64,000 bases of DNA from Arthonia radiata. Its lineage: Eukaryota; Ascomycota; Arthoniomycetes; Arthoniales; Arthoniaceae. Both the position numbers and the translations under genes were made by a program. Below are positions 44,305 through 55,854 of this stretch, in pieces. Numbering within the stretch: position 1 is the first letter of the stretch; every line of letters starts with the position of its first letter. The notes beneath the pieces were generated by a model that was not told the origin of the DNA, made no database searches, and saw only the letters and a program-made list of their open reading frames with translations. Location: NCBI GenBank assembly GCA_002989075.1, contig PSQN01000017.1:372001-436000 (forward strand). The letters are read 5' to 3'.

Positions 44305-45732
44305 CTACACCTCTGAGCTTCCGCCATCCCGAATGGCTTCCTCGCCCAAGCCTGAGGATGGCTTTGCTGTTTCCTGACTGCTTGAATTCTCCTCTACGCT
44401 GTCCCCTCGCACTGCTCCGTCCAAAGACGCGTTCGACGTCTTGTGCATCTCATATTTTCCTGACCTCCGATTGATGCCGAGGTACGATTGTGAGCTGACA
44501 GACTCCTTCTCGTCTAATGAGGCGTCACGCTTCTGTTCTTGCACCCCAGCGTTGCTCACTGAAGAAGCATCCGCCATCGAGAAGGTTCTCTTGTCGGCCA
44601 GCGAGAAAGTCCTGCCGTCCTGTAACGACAGCGTTCGTCCATCAGGATTCAGCGTAAACACATCGGCCTCATCGTCCTTCGGCGGCTCATGTACCTTCTC
44701 GCCAGAGTATTCGCCTTCGGCGTGAGCGCCCGGCGGCACGTGAAACCTCCGATCCACTCTCACGGCAGCGTATGCCATGACAACGATAAGCTCGATCATG
44801 AGATCGAAGCAGTAGAAGCAGGCCTTGCTGTAGTACCAAGGCACCGGCGCCCTTGTGGGTGTCGGCGCCACAAATGATGTTCCGCATCGGAAGCCAGCTC
44901 CCACAGTGAGTACAGCCGAGGAGAGGATGAGGATGAAAATCTTGGTCCTGAAGCGTCCTGAGCCGAAGCTGTCAATATAGGAATGCCGCGGGACAGCCAG
45001 CATGACAGCCACAACCGGTATTGGTAGAAAGGCAACAAAGGTGAAGTAGCACAACACCGCTTTCTGAATGTCCGTGTCAATTCGTCGCGTGTTCGGGTTC
45101 AGCGTGTAGAAGCTCTGCACAACGACAATGATGACCATAAGGATACCTGTAATGGTGAGAGCCACGAACACCCAGGGAACAAATATCTTGAAAGGCGCAT
45201 GCCATCCCACATGCGGATGCCGCGCTCGCATCAACCTCTGTGTGAAGAAAAGATTGATCACAAAGAGGATGACAGTACCCGCTGCGACGAATATCTGCGT
45301 CGCAATGGCCAGCTTGATATTGCGCTGATTGTATGACCAGCCAATGCGTAGAGCCGTTGATATGACTCTGATCATGCAGAACACTGGCGGGGGTTAGACG
45401 AACAGTAGCAGTGGTAAGCTGACTAGGTACCACTTACTGAACATGGCGAATGAGAATACAAATTTGTGTTCATGCTTCTTGTTGCTGATGAAAAGCTTCA
45501 AATGTAAAGCTCCGGTGATGAGAAACAAGGCTAAGAAGACAGCAGACGGTGGAACATCTGGTATTGGGGTAGGCGGCGTGCCTAGATTCTGAACCTGGGG
45601 AGGATACGGTGGGCCCATACGTGCAAGAGCGGCTCGCATGCTCTGTATACAATGTCAGTGATCCTGTCGCGTGTGTCAATATGGACAGAGCCATACTGCA
45701 GGGCTGTTCGCGCCCGCCTGGCCGGATGCCAT
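44305..45732 (-). CDS. DUF3112-family integral membrane protein
   Basis: Exons 45697-45732, 45438-45642 and 44305-45383 (minus), 439 aa. The order YPPQVQNLGTPPT, DVPPSAVFLALFLITGALHL, ALRIGWSYNQRNIKLAIATQ, IFVAAGTVILFVINLFFTQR, ARHPHVGWH and VVQSFYTLNPNTRRIDTDIQ matches a fungal membrane family known as DUF3112, whose function is unknown. About seven spans are visible up to residue ~290. The C-terminal ~150 residues are cytoplasmic, with short degenerate repeats (GRTLSLQD, GRTFSLAD, KRTFSMAD) that could be phosphorylation sites. Both introns are 54 nt. The 12-codon first exon is inferred from GTATGG...TACAG and an in-frame start. It is less certain than the rest. Confidence 0.83.
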
Positions 45733-46238
45733 ATTGAGTACCGCCCCCGGGTAGGCGAAGGTGCGTGAGATAGAAGTTGTCGCGCCTCTGACTAATTTGC
45801 GGTTGTCGAGTAGCAGCTGAGGGCGCGCAGAGACGGTAGACGGGTTTGATGCGAGAATGAAGATGATCGGTCACACCCTAGGTTATTGTGGTCGTCCGGT
45901 GGAGAGCCGCAGATCTCATATAAGTTACTGCTGTTCGCACCGCACCATTATCACATAATCCTCCAGGGACGTGCGAGGCGCTCAAGATTTCGAGTTTGTC
46001 GTTGGTCATCTTCGTACGAGACACTCTACAGTCAAGACTCCGAGTCGGACGTGTTTGGCGCCTGCCGTCGTGCAGAGGGTGATGTCAAACTCCGAAGAAC
46101 AAAGCGAGATTGCCGCATGCGGTATGCGCCTTCCCGCAACGGAATTAGCGCGAGTCGAAACCGTCGGCAGTCATAAGCCCCGACTTCCTTACCTACCTCC
46201 CTGGGCTCCCTCTCCTTCGCGGCCGCTGATGGTTGGCC
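45733..46238. promoter_or_regulatory. Divergent promoter region
   Basis: This 506-bp gap lies between the DUF3112 gene and the unknown gene at 46.2 kb, which point away from each other. No distinct element is seen. Confidence 0.35.
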
Positions 46239-48457
46239 ATGACTACACACGTCGCCCGTTTCTGGGTTGACGACACTACTGAAGAGGTCTCGGCACTTTC
46301 GTACGAGCAGTATCTCTTTGTTCTCTCCAAGCATCCCGTCGAGAGAGCGGAGCGTGTTGAGAAGCGCCGTAGAGAAGCTCTTGCGCAGCTAGAGGACGCC
46401 CAGCTGCCGCAAGCAAAGTGCCTTCGCTCCTCGGAGACCAGTATACTGCAGTCGAAGAACCCGGATAATATAGCTCCCGCGTTCGTTGCTGCTTCGCAAG
46501 ACCATGCACTCGCTCATACTCAAGGCTGTCGAGAAAAGCCACTCACAACTGCTAACCCACCGTTCTTGTTGACTGATCGACAGACCGGTTCTCCATATGT
46601 CGACGATCAAGAGAACAAGGATGCGAAGCAAGGCAATGACAGTCTAGCAGGTGCCTTCAGCGAAAGGCAGTCATGCTCAAGGATCTCCTCTGGACCTCGA
46701 CCGACTTCGCAAACACTGCCTGATGCCTTGATTTCCTTCCCCTTGACTGACTGCGACCCGGATACGTGTATCGATGCCGAAGATGCTGGAGATGGCGAAA
46801 GAGAAGAACCGTTGAGCCCGCCCCTCAGGGATGGCGACCCAATGACAACTGACGCAAAGTGCCGGGGAATGGTTGCCTTACACGATCTGTCGACACCACC
46901 AGAAATTGTTGCTCATAACGAAGAGGCAGATCAAACAGTGGTCTGCTTGCCTGTTGTTCTTTCAGCCGCATGCTTACAATAGTACAGGTTGATGAAATCT
47001 CTCCGACATCGAGCCCGAGCGACGACTCCATCGTATCCACACAACAGCAACCACTCATCAAGTCACCTTCGAGACTACCACATCATGTAAGGGAGGAGCA
47101 AAGGTCTCCAAGAAAATCGCCGACGAAAGCCCGTGTCAGCCATCGAAGCAGCATCGCGCAATTAGAGAAATCCTTCGCCTTTCCCCAGGTCGAAAGGATC
47201 CCAAGCATTCTATCTCAGCGATTTGTCGCAGGAGATGGCTTCGTAGGAGCTGAACGACTTATGCCAGCGCCTACTCCAAAAAGCAGGAGGATCAAGGCCA
47301 ACCTAGGTTTTGGTTCCACCTCGACAAAGAGGTTCACCGTGCTGGTGACAGGATCGACCCGCTCTGTCCAACAAGTATCACAGCACACGGGTCGATCCAG
47401 AAATGGAGACTCGGAAGAACCAGGAGGTTACATCGATCGACACGCAAGGATGCGCCTCAATGGCACTGCCCACTCTCCATCAGGAAATGGGGGTGATTAT
47501 AGATCTGGGCGAGAGATCAACACGTACGCGAGATCATCTTCACAGCCCGGCCATCCAAAGCGATCAACGCGAAGAGCTTTTAGTGGAGTAAGCGTGGACA
47601 TCGAAAGCGTTAAGGACATAATCAATGAGCACGAGCGATCTTCAGAACAAGCCACTAAAGTACAACCTAGGCTCGAAATAGCTGCTTCCAGGCGGAGTCG
47701 CCGTCTATACGACAGGCTCGAGAGCATATCATCCGAGGCCACCAGCGGCCGCGACGAGCGACCCCCGATAGTAGACAAAGGCCATGGAGACCCAGGCTTT
47801 CCACCCGCCGGGACTTTGCCAGATCTAGCCGTGCAATGTGACCAATCTGAAGACCAGATGAATAGGACCGACGGCCATTTGAACCAAATGGTGGAATCCA
47901 TCAATATTGATGAAAGTAATCCAGATGAGATTGCAGTACGCCAGCTCGCTCAGTCAGATAAAGACTCCGAGCCAGTAGAAGACTTTGACGGACTTGTTCT
48001 GCTTGAACGTAGCGAGCCGAACCTTTCTCAGCGCCAGCCTAGCAAAGTGGTTGAAGAGCGTTGCGGCAGGGACGACTTCGAAACACCACAGCGTGGCGAT
48101 GATCATATGCAGTTGAACGACGACCAGAAAGATCGTGAGCGAAGCACGAACGGTAATGCAAGCCCAGAGGACGAATCAACAGCGGGACTCGGCAGTCAAG
48201 CAGAACCTGGACAACTTTCAGAAACTTCACAATCTGTGGCAAGAGCTTTTAAAGGTGCAGCAGATCGGAAGACACGTCGAAAAGACGGCGGGGTGACGTT
48301 CGTGTACGTGCCAGTCCGACACGGGAGGAGGGTCACTCAAGGACTCGAGCAGCCCCAGCAGCGCTCGCTACCTGCTCGTATAGCAACGACAAGCCTCGGT
48401 GCACTGTTTACTGCTCCACCACTTGCCACTCGGCCGCCGTTCTACGAGCATTACTAG
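46239..48457 (+). CDS. Disordered protein of unknown function
   Basis: Likely exons 46239-46937 and 46988-48457, 722 aa. No family is recognised. Only the N-terminal ~45 residues (HVARFWVDDTTEEVSALSYE, QYLFVLSKHPVERAERVEKR) look folded. The rest is Ser/Arg/Glu-rich and disordered, with RRAFSGVSVDIESVKDIINE and a C-terminal GGVTFVYVPVRHGRR as the most protein-like spots. The join uses a 50-nt intron with a weak GTGGTC donor and a TACAG acceptor; it keeps the frame. If the donor is wrong, this could be two genes. The start MTTHVARF is the first ATG of the frame. Confidence 0.6.
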
Positions 48458-48721
48458 GGAAGACATGCATTCACACCTCGACATCAATCTAAGCGTGACG
48501 GTCTCGCTCAGCATTCGAACGTGCTCAGGTACTGCAACATATACTGTGGTCGAGAAGACGTGAAAGCACCATCGGGAAAGCAGATGGCGGCATAGAAAAT
48601 GCATACATGGAACATGATCAAGATGATAGTCAACTATGAAGGAAGCAAGAAGTGTGAAGTGTCCGTTACACGTGTCGATAGTTGTAATTTCAAGATATCA
48701 CATAATCAACACGTCTGACTA

Positions 48722-49889
48722 TCAGGATTTCCTTACTACCTTGATGCCACTGTCCCTCCCAGCGCTTGGTTGATGACTGGCATTTCGTCCATTTTTACCC
48801 GCCTGCTTGTTTGCCTCCTCTGCTTCGCGCTTCCACTGCTCCTCTTCGGCCTTGTCAAATTCGTCTCTTCTTGTGATCCATCTCTCCTCTATGTCATTGA
48901 TGTCCATCATTTGTCCGCCGCCCCCTTCTCGCACAGCCAGCTCCCAAGCATTTGCCTGGTTCAGACCCTCGGTGCCTCCAAAGGCAAATCCACCGGCTCG
49001 ATCTATGGCTCGAAGAAGCTGCCACATAGACTGCCTGTCCTCTACACATAATGTTTCAAATCCCACGAGCCCGTAATCTTCCACAAGCTCCAAGATTGCG
49101 TTGTTGAGAGCATGGAACTTCGACTTTGGTCTCTCACCCTGGTCTTCTTCCTCAATGTCTCCCTCAGAGGTACTATGAATCTTCGGCGTCGGCTCTCCTC
49201 GCTGCTCAGCTTCCAAATGCGGCTCGAGGTAATCAAGCGATCTCGCCTCTGTATAGAAATGCAAAGGCATGGGCAGCTCGCCATACGACGCCAAGTTGTC
49301 AATCTTAGTGAGGACGTTGATGTGCGGCAATTCGAGTTGCAGCATGCTTCGCAGGGCCAGTATCAAGCTACTCACATAGAGCGAAGGTAATGATACGACA
49401 TAGGAGTCCGTGAGCTGCACCACGACTAGCTGGAGCCAAGTCAGTCCTCTGTTCGTCTAGGCATGCCAGGAGCCGGTATCAACGAAGGGAAGGGCAGACT
49501 CTGTACCCGAGCTTCTGAATCCGCTGAAAGACATTCCGTAACGATTCGTGATTCGTGAATAGCTCCGCTTGGCCCGGACAATCAAATAAGACGTATTTGT
49601 CGCCGAGCCCTTTCAAGCCCTGCTCAAGCCATTCGAAGTTGTGCTCCAGCTCCTCCATGGCATACAGCATGCCACCATTAGGTCCAAGCTCCTCTTCTCG
49701 CATGATGTCGTCGAGCGTTACTAGACCGCGCACGTCGAGGTCAGCGTCGTAGGATGTGTGGTCGTTGGCGGGGTCGAGGTTGACGGTTGCGCAAGGGCGC
49801 TCGATCGCCGTCATGAATTGCTGCATGCCATCACAGTATGTGGACTTGCCTGCGCCCGGCGCGCCGATGACGAGCTGAGCGAACGGCAT
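48722..49889 (-). CDS. GPN2: GPN-loop GTPase 2
   Basis: Exons 49500-49889 and 48722-49429 (minus), 365 aa. GPN-loop GTPases assist RNA polymerase II assembly and nuclear import. The P-loop GAPGAGKST is at residues 9-17, the defining GPN tripeptide at 69-71 (LGPNGGM), the G3-type DCPGQ at 103-107, and NVLTKIDNL after the intron. TVNLDPANDHTSYDADLDVR is typical of GPN2. The 70-nt intron (GTCTGC...CTCCAG) joins LGYR to LVVVQLTDSY in phase. The C-terminal ~60 residues are charged and possibly coiled-coil. Its start lies 147 bp from the divergent BUB3 start. Confidence 0.95.
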
Positions 49890-50036
49890 TGTGGGAAGAA
49901 GATGATCAAGAGCGTGGACAGAAAGGAAAGATTGAATGTTGGTGGAGAGAGTGACCGCAACGCCAAGACTTTGTCAACAAACACAAGCTCAATTTGAAGC
50001 TTCGTTCTTGATGTGCGACAATTTAATTCAGTCAAG
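49890..50036. promoter_or_regulatory. Compact divergent promoter, GPN2 / BUB3
   Basis: Only 147 bp separate the two start codons, so both genes must share this promoter region or start inside each other's leaders. Confidence 0.55.
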
Positions 50037-51199
50037 ATGAGTTCGAGTATGTACACGAAGCGCATTTGGAGACTGACAGATACTGATGATACTATCTGTT
50101 TCTAGATCAACAAGACCTAGCACCGCCTCCAAGCGACGTCATCTCCTCCCTCGCTTTCCACCCAACCAACCCTTCTCATCTTCTGGTGACTTCGTGGGAT
50201 CGCTATCTGTACCACTACGATATTTCCGCTCCACAAGCCTCCCAACTACAGACCAAAGTCGAACACCGAGCACCGCTCCTCTCCTGCACATGGCACTCAT
50301 CAGAGCCTCCAAGCATTGCATACACAGTTGGTCTCGATTACGACGTGCGCGCAGTGAATCTTTCGGCTTCAGAGCAGACGGTGTTGAGCAGCCATGAAGC
50401 CCCATCCGCTCAAATTGCCTACGACGCTCCTTCAAACACCCTCGTCAGCGCATCGTGGGACTGCACGATGCACATTCATCAACCCAACTCACAGGACCCT
50501 TCAGATGTAACATCCTCCAGCGTCGCAAGAGTACAGCTTCCTGCGAAACCTTTCGCTATCGCTATGAGTCCCACCAACCTAATCGTTGCCATGTCGACGA
50601 GAGTCGTTTACGTGTACAGTATTGCTTCTCTGGCTCAACTCTGCTCACAGCCACCGTCCAATGCCCCGATCGAGGTCGAGCCGCTACAGCGAAGAGAGTC
50701 AGCATTGAAGTTCATGACACGCACAGTCTCCGCTATGCCCTCGGATCTCGGCTTCGCATGCGGCAGTATCGAAGGTCGTGTCGCCGTAGAGTGGTTCGAT
50801 CCGAGCGAAGAGGCACAGAAGAAGAAGTACGCCTTTAAGTGTCACCGAGTGAAGAAGACGGAGCAGGATGCGCAAACAGGGCAGAACGAAGATATCGACG
50901 TGGTGTACCCTGTACACGCGCTGGCGTTTCATCCTGTGCATGGTACGTTCGCTAGCGGTGGAGGCGACGGGACGGTAGCATTGTGGGATGCTGTCGCAAA
51001 GAGAAGACTAAAGCAGTATCCGAATTTGAGCTCAAGCATTGCAGCTATGGCGTTCAGCTGCGATGGGAAATACCTTGCGATGGGGGCAAGCCCGGGGTTC
51101 GAGAGTGGTGACGAGGGCGAGGGCATGCAAGACGGCGACGTAAGAATTGTGGTGAGGGAGCTGGGTGACAAGGAGGCTGCGAGCAGAGGTGCGAAATGA
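50037..51199 (+). CDS. BUB3: Mitotic checkpoint WD40 protein Bub3
   Basis: Exons 50037-50046 and 50106-51199, 367 aa. Bub3 binds phosphorylated MELT motifs of the kinetochore protein Spc105/KNL1 and recruits Bub1 and the checkpoint complex. Family marks are PPSDVISSLAFHPTNPSHLL, VTSWDRYLYHYDI, GLDYDVRAVNL, LVSASWDCTMHIH, DLGFACGSIEGRVAVEWFDP, YAFKCHR, and VYPVHALAFHPVHGTFASGG with GDGTVALWD. The first exon is only ten bases (ATG AGT TCG A). The 59-nt intron (GTATGT...TTTCTAG) joins it to give MSSNQQDL. Confidence 0.95.
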
Positions 51200-51614
51200 G
51201 ACAAGCCTAGAGCGTCGAGCTCGCATGCTTTGACATCCCTCAGAGATTCGTCCGAAGAGAGCATTGCTGTCTCATTGAAGCCATTCCAACACATATTTAA
51301 TCATACCAAGCTGTCGGCGATTGCAGTACAACACTGCACAACAGCTTTGCGAAGACATCAAGCAAGCTCGGATGTGGCCCCTAAGACGCTTTCCGCGTGT
51401 ACTCGGAATCGATTCGCAAGAAGTGTCCCTGTTGGGTCGCTGACAGGTTATACGGTGTTATGCTCACACGAGCTTCCAGAGGGTGATACGTGTCCTCGAA
51501 CTCTACACTTCCTGTACGCTGTAGGTCAGTATAGATCAACCCGAAACATCTCTGTCCAATACGAAATGGCACCGTCTGTTACGTCAAAATAAATTACCTT
51601 TGTCAATCAAGAGC
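51200..51614. other. Intergenic region
   Basis: This 415-bp gap lies between BUB3 and the orphan gene. No feature is seen. Confidence 0.35.
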
Positions 51615-52377
51615 ATGGCGTTCACTTTCGATGTACCAGAATGGATCATCGAAGACGATGCGTTACCAGCGGACTTCAAGATCAACGTCTGTCACGACAA
51701 CAGCGTCAATCTTTTGGTGAAGCCTAATCGCGGCGTTGAACGCTGCATCTTGTATGGAGGCTACAATAAGTATCCTATGAATAAAGCCGCTCGTGCGTTC
51801 CACGAAACATCCTCATGAATTTAAACTGCTCGCCAACTCTCACGCGTCATGACAGGTTTAATGGACATCGCCCATCCTGAGCAAGATTACATCAAAATCA
51901 GTCACCCGAAAGTTCCTCTATGCAAACCAGGAGAATCGCATGTCTTGTTGCATGAGCAAGAGAAATACAGACTGATAACTTCCTATCCCACTGGCAATAT
52001 GCCACAGGTGCAATGTCTATCGAAGCCTATGAAGTTTGCCCTTCACGAAACTGGCGAAGGCTTAGTCTCTCACGAAGCTAGCATCAATATACAAGGTGTT
52101 GGTGGCGACTCTGCTTTGAAAGCTCAACGCCTTTGCACTGACAATGCCCATACGTACTATCTCAGGGTACCGAAGGAAGCGGGTATGATTGACGCCGGTG
52201 TCGTAAGTACTCGTAACCTAGTCAAAGGTATCTTGTCGAGATCATTTGCGATGCTAACGTGGAGAACAGCTCCTTGCGGGCATATTCGTCCTGGATGTCT
52301 CGGCTGGCGGCCACCAGACTGCACACGAGGAGTGCAAAAAATTCCACGGTCTCTCGCGCAAAGATCACAAGCTCTGA
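51615..52377 (+). CDS. Putative orphan gene, structure uncertain
   Basis: Three coding-like pieces share one strand. A 68-codon frame from 51615 begins MAFTFDVPEWIIEDDALPAD. A second piece ending at 52202 includes HEQEKYRLITSYPTGNMPQV and KAQRLCTDNAHTYYLRVPKE. A canonical 67-nt intron (52203-52269; GTAAGT, GCTAAC branch point, GAACAG) then leads in frame to LLAGIFVLDVSAGGHQTAHE and a stop at 52375-52377. How the first and second pieces join is not clear. One option is an intron from 51771 to the AG before codon SHPK. No family is recognised and no signal peptide is seen. The canonical last intron is the best evidence that this is expressed. Confidence 0.4.
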
Positions 52378-54492
52378 AGTCGAGGACATCCTCCGGTTGT
52401 GGGTGTTACATCGTCATCTATGCAACTCCAAACCATTCTTTGTTTCCACTTATCGCAAATCAAGCCACGCATCTCCCGTAACACCACCTCGCGGTCAACT
52501 TTCCGCAGTCTGAATTCGTTTCATTAGTGTGCTTCAAATTGGCTTTCTTCAGGCTGGAGAATGGAGAGTCGAATATGACTCTGCATACCTCTCGCGTCTG
52601 GAATGTTCGCTCTTGGAGCTGTTTTATAGTACGGCCTCTCGAATCTCCGTTGGACCCTCAGCATTTCCGGCAAGCCAATCTTCCTAGCGATATGGTATAG
52701 ATATCTTTTAGGCCACCTGCGCTATTGATAAGATCTGGAATGGTAGGTCTATACCACTCACCCGTCAATACCTCGAATAAGCGGATCGTGGCAACCTTCT
52801 TCATGAGGCTTGTCTTGTGGAACAGCCAGCTATCGTCACAGACCCCTAAGATTATTTTACGGCCAGCAGAAGCTAGAGAGAGGGATTTAGCGCTCTTTTG
52901 CTCCTGTCAACTTAGTGTCTGCCCGTTCTTCTCCGGTCGCTGGAGAAGATCAGAAAAACACGATGAGCCGCGTTTGAACCGTTTAGAACATACCACACTG
53001 AACCATTGAGATTGATCGAGCTCGAGATCCACGGCGAACTGGAAAATCTCATCGACGAGGATATTTTCGTGAAACCGCCCTAACACCACGAAAGTCATTC
53101 AGATGAACCAAGGAGAAATGCTCCTCAAATTCGAGTGCCGAGATTTTGACGAAGCACGCTGGCTTAAACGCCTGCCACTCGCTTTGTGGGTTCCGTTACA
53201 AGTGCTCAAGAATCTATGTCCTCCACATGGCCCCAATCGTACCCTAACTTCAAGGTATACCTGTTCCCCAGGATATGTCTTACGAGGTTTGGGTACACGG
53301 CTTGGGCGCTGGATATCACCTGTGCGCATTACAGCATCTTCAAGAAGTCAGCCGAGTCACCCGATAATGAAAGCTCACGCAGATCTGCACTTACTGTTTC
53401 ACTTAGATCGGGCCCGACCGTAAGCTGATATGTCTACGGGACAAAGAGCACCACACGGCTCAACTACACTCCGTGGCAGGCCCCGAAGCAGCGCAAAACT
53501 GGTCAATAGCAATCTTATAGCTCGTAGGTCTGTCGAGCGTCCTGGGATTGACATCTGTAATCTGCTAATCAGTTGTTGACTTGCTTCGGGTAGATGAGAG
53601 CGGCGAGTGCCTGAGAGTAAGGACACACACTGAGGTTGCAAGAGGATTATGGCTCGAGATGCAGGAATGCGCACAAGGGCTCCACAGTCCTTCCCCACAC
53701 AGTTTGTATCACCCAAGTCACGTCAGCCTCATCTCAGTAACCACGCCTCGCTTACGTAACAGGTTGCCTAGCATAAGCTGCTTACATCTCGGGCGACTTC
53801 GCACGACAATCTGCCCAATGCCCAGTTAACTCTCTAAACTTCTGGGGCCGTTCATTTCGAGACGATTGGCTTTTGATGCTGCCGCCGACTCCCCTTTCCA
53901 TTTTTCACAACAGGAGGTGTAACCAACTCAAGCGAGGCTGCATGCACGCTTGCATACGCACCTGTATGTTCTCCTGAGGCACCGCCCTCGAGAGCGGTGT
54001 ACAACTTGCGGGAGATTTCGTCCGATCAGCAGCTCTATGGAAATTCTGCTATCCACTCAGTCAGCGATTGGCTCAACGTCGCTTCGACCACATACCGTCG
54101 CTTTAGGAAGCCAGACAAAGCAGCGTTCGACATTGATGGACATTGCTACATGCCAACAGCATCCGCATACGCAGTCACAAGTGGGCCAAACCCATGCTAT
54201 CCATACTCACCACCTCCACGTTGTCTTACACGTCCAGATACGGTATCATCATCAAGCATTATCCAGACACCGCTCATGCCAGCGGCGTCCGCTTGATTTT
54301 CCTTTCCTATAACGCTTCATGTCGTAGCCCGCACCCCAGCTGCGAGATATTTAAAGGGCTCTCCAGCCCGCCCAATTTATTCGCACAAGCATTGTTAGCC
54401 TTCACAGTCTCCACAGCGTTCACAGCTTTCATTGCCTCTAACGCGGTCAACGAATTACCAATCACCACCCAAGCTCCCACACACTAGCCACC
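52378..54492. other. Gene-poor 2.1-kb stretch
   Basis: No intact gene is recognised. Open frames near 52.7-53.4 kb overlap in different frames. A plus-strand piece near 53010-53080 reads ELEIHGELENLIDEDIFVKP and then stops. This could be a relic or chance. The right end holds the promoter and leader of the small secreted protein gene. Confidence 0.3.
54348..54355 (+). promoter_or_regulatory. Possible TATA-like element
   Basis: The word tatttaaa lies about 140 bp upstream of the small secreted protein start, in a CT-rich context. Spacing to a transcription start is plausible but untested. Confidence 0.35.
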
Positions 54493-54910
54493 ATGAAGTC
54501 CGTTCTCTCGCTCATCCAGGCTCTCGCCCTCTTGGGGACGACCCTGGCCGTACCCACCGGCGCTGCCCTCGGGGAACGCGCCAATACTGGTTCCTTCACC
54601 GCGTACTCTGGCTACACCTGCGACGGCTCCGGTGGCAACGTCGACAGCTTCACCTCATCAGGCAGGTGCATCCAGGCTCAAGGCCGTCACTCGTTCAACA
54701 TCGGCGGAAACTGTGCTTCCGTCGTAAGTCTTCCCCGTTCGAGTCCCTTTCGCAAATCTACTTGTTAACATGCGGCTGCTTTAGCAAGTGCTCCTCTACT
54801 CCGATAACACCGACTGCACTGGCGCGTATACCGCGGATCAAGCCCACAACAACTGCAACACTGTCGACACCGGACACCCTTGGAAATCCGTCAAGGTCTA
54901 CTGCAACTGA
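54493..54910 (+). CDS. Small secreted cysteine-rich protein (effector-like)
   Basis: Exons 54493-54723 and 54785-54910, 118 aa. The signal peptide is MKSVLSLIQALALLGTTLAV, followed by a short pro-like part ending in LGER. The mature protein has six cysteines (YTCDG, GRCIQ, GNCAS, TDCTG, NNCNT, VYCN), enough for three disulphides, with the motif SFTAYSGYTCDG. The start sits in a strong context (gccaccATG). The 61-nt intron (GTAAGT...CTTTAG) joins NCASV to QVLLYSDNTDC. The size, secretion and cysteine pattern fit fungal small secreted proteins of the kind expressed on hosts or in antagonism. No specific family is claimed. Confidence 0.83.
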
Positions 54911-55854
54911 ACGAGGCGGGTGGACTCAAGCATGATGGGCCTTTTGGCGTGCCAATATCTGCTCATTTCAGGCAACCTTGAGGTGAAATAGGAAGGGGCC
55001 TGACCATTTGCTTCGAATGCACACCGTTTAAGCTGGGAGCGGCGGGGAAGGAAGGAATACATCTCACACTCATTTGAAATCTGGCTCCAACAATACAATT
55101 TCTTTGGTTTGCGAGTGCCTCTTCTTTTGCTATGAATGCTTTCAAAATGTATAAGATCGCTGTTGCGTTCTGGTAAATCCGCATGAGATGCATTTGCACA
55201 CATTCTCTTAGTCCGTAGCTGGAGAGCGACGTTGGAATGTGAAGGCTGAGTTCAATAAGATGGTAGAAGCCAGCTGGGAATGAAGCCTGCATCTGGACCG
55301 AATTTCATGGCAAGACTGGTGCTAGTATCTACTGTCGTGGCATACGGCTACCGTACTAATGCAAATAAACAAGAGCACGAAGACCGAGAATGAGCATGTT
55401 CGCGAAATCTCGGCGAGGCCACTTCAGATTTGTCCCGTCAGCGAGCGTCGCCACAACGCAGCTTCAACCCACCTCCTTTCGAACGGGCTGGGTAACACGA
55501 GTGTACTGCAAATGTTCTATGCGTCTAGCGGGCAGAATCCGCCGATTTCTCGAGATATTGAACTCCTGAATAGGCAGGTCCTCCACGCACACTGACCACG
55601 TGGGCCGAGCGATTGGCCCGGCACTAACACGCTTGGCTGGGATGGGTTCAGGAAAGGGAGCAAAGCTTGGGCCTCGATACGTCAGTGACAACAATGGCTA
55701 ACAACTGACAAGGATACAAGAAGCTCCCTGCTTCTTGGCTCCTGAATCCTCATGATCTGACACGTCTAGCCAGAGGACTTCACTGTCACTTGCAGCAGCT
55801 TCAGTCATTTCCAGATAGCTGTAAGAGTAGGTTTGCAGCAGCCAAGAGTCCACG
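54911..55854. other. Intergenic region
   Basis: This 944-bp gap lies between two co-directional secreted-protein genes. No gene or RNA is seen. Confidence 0.4.
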
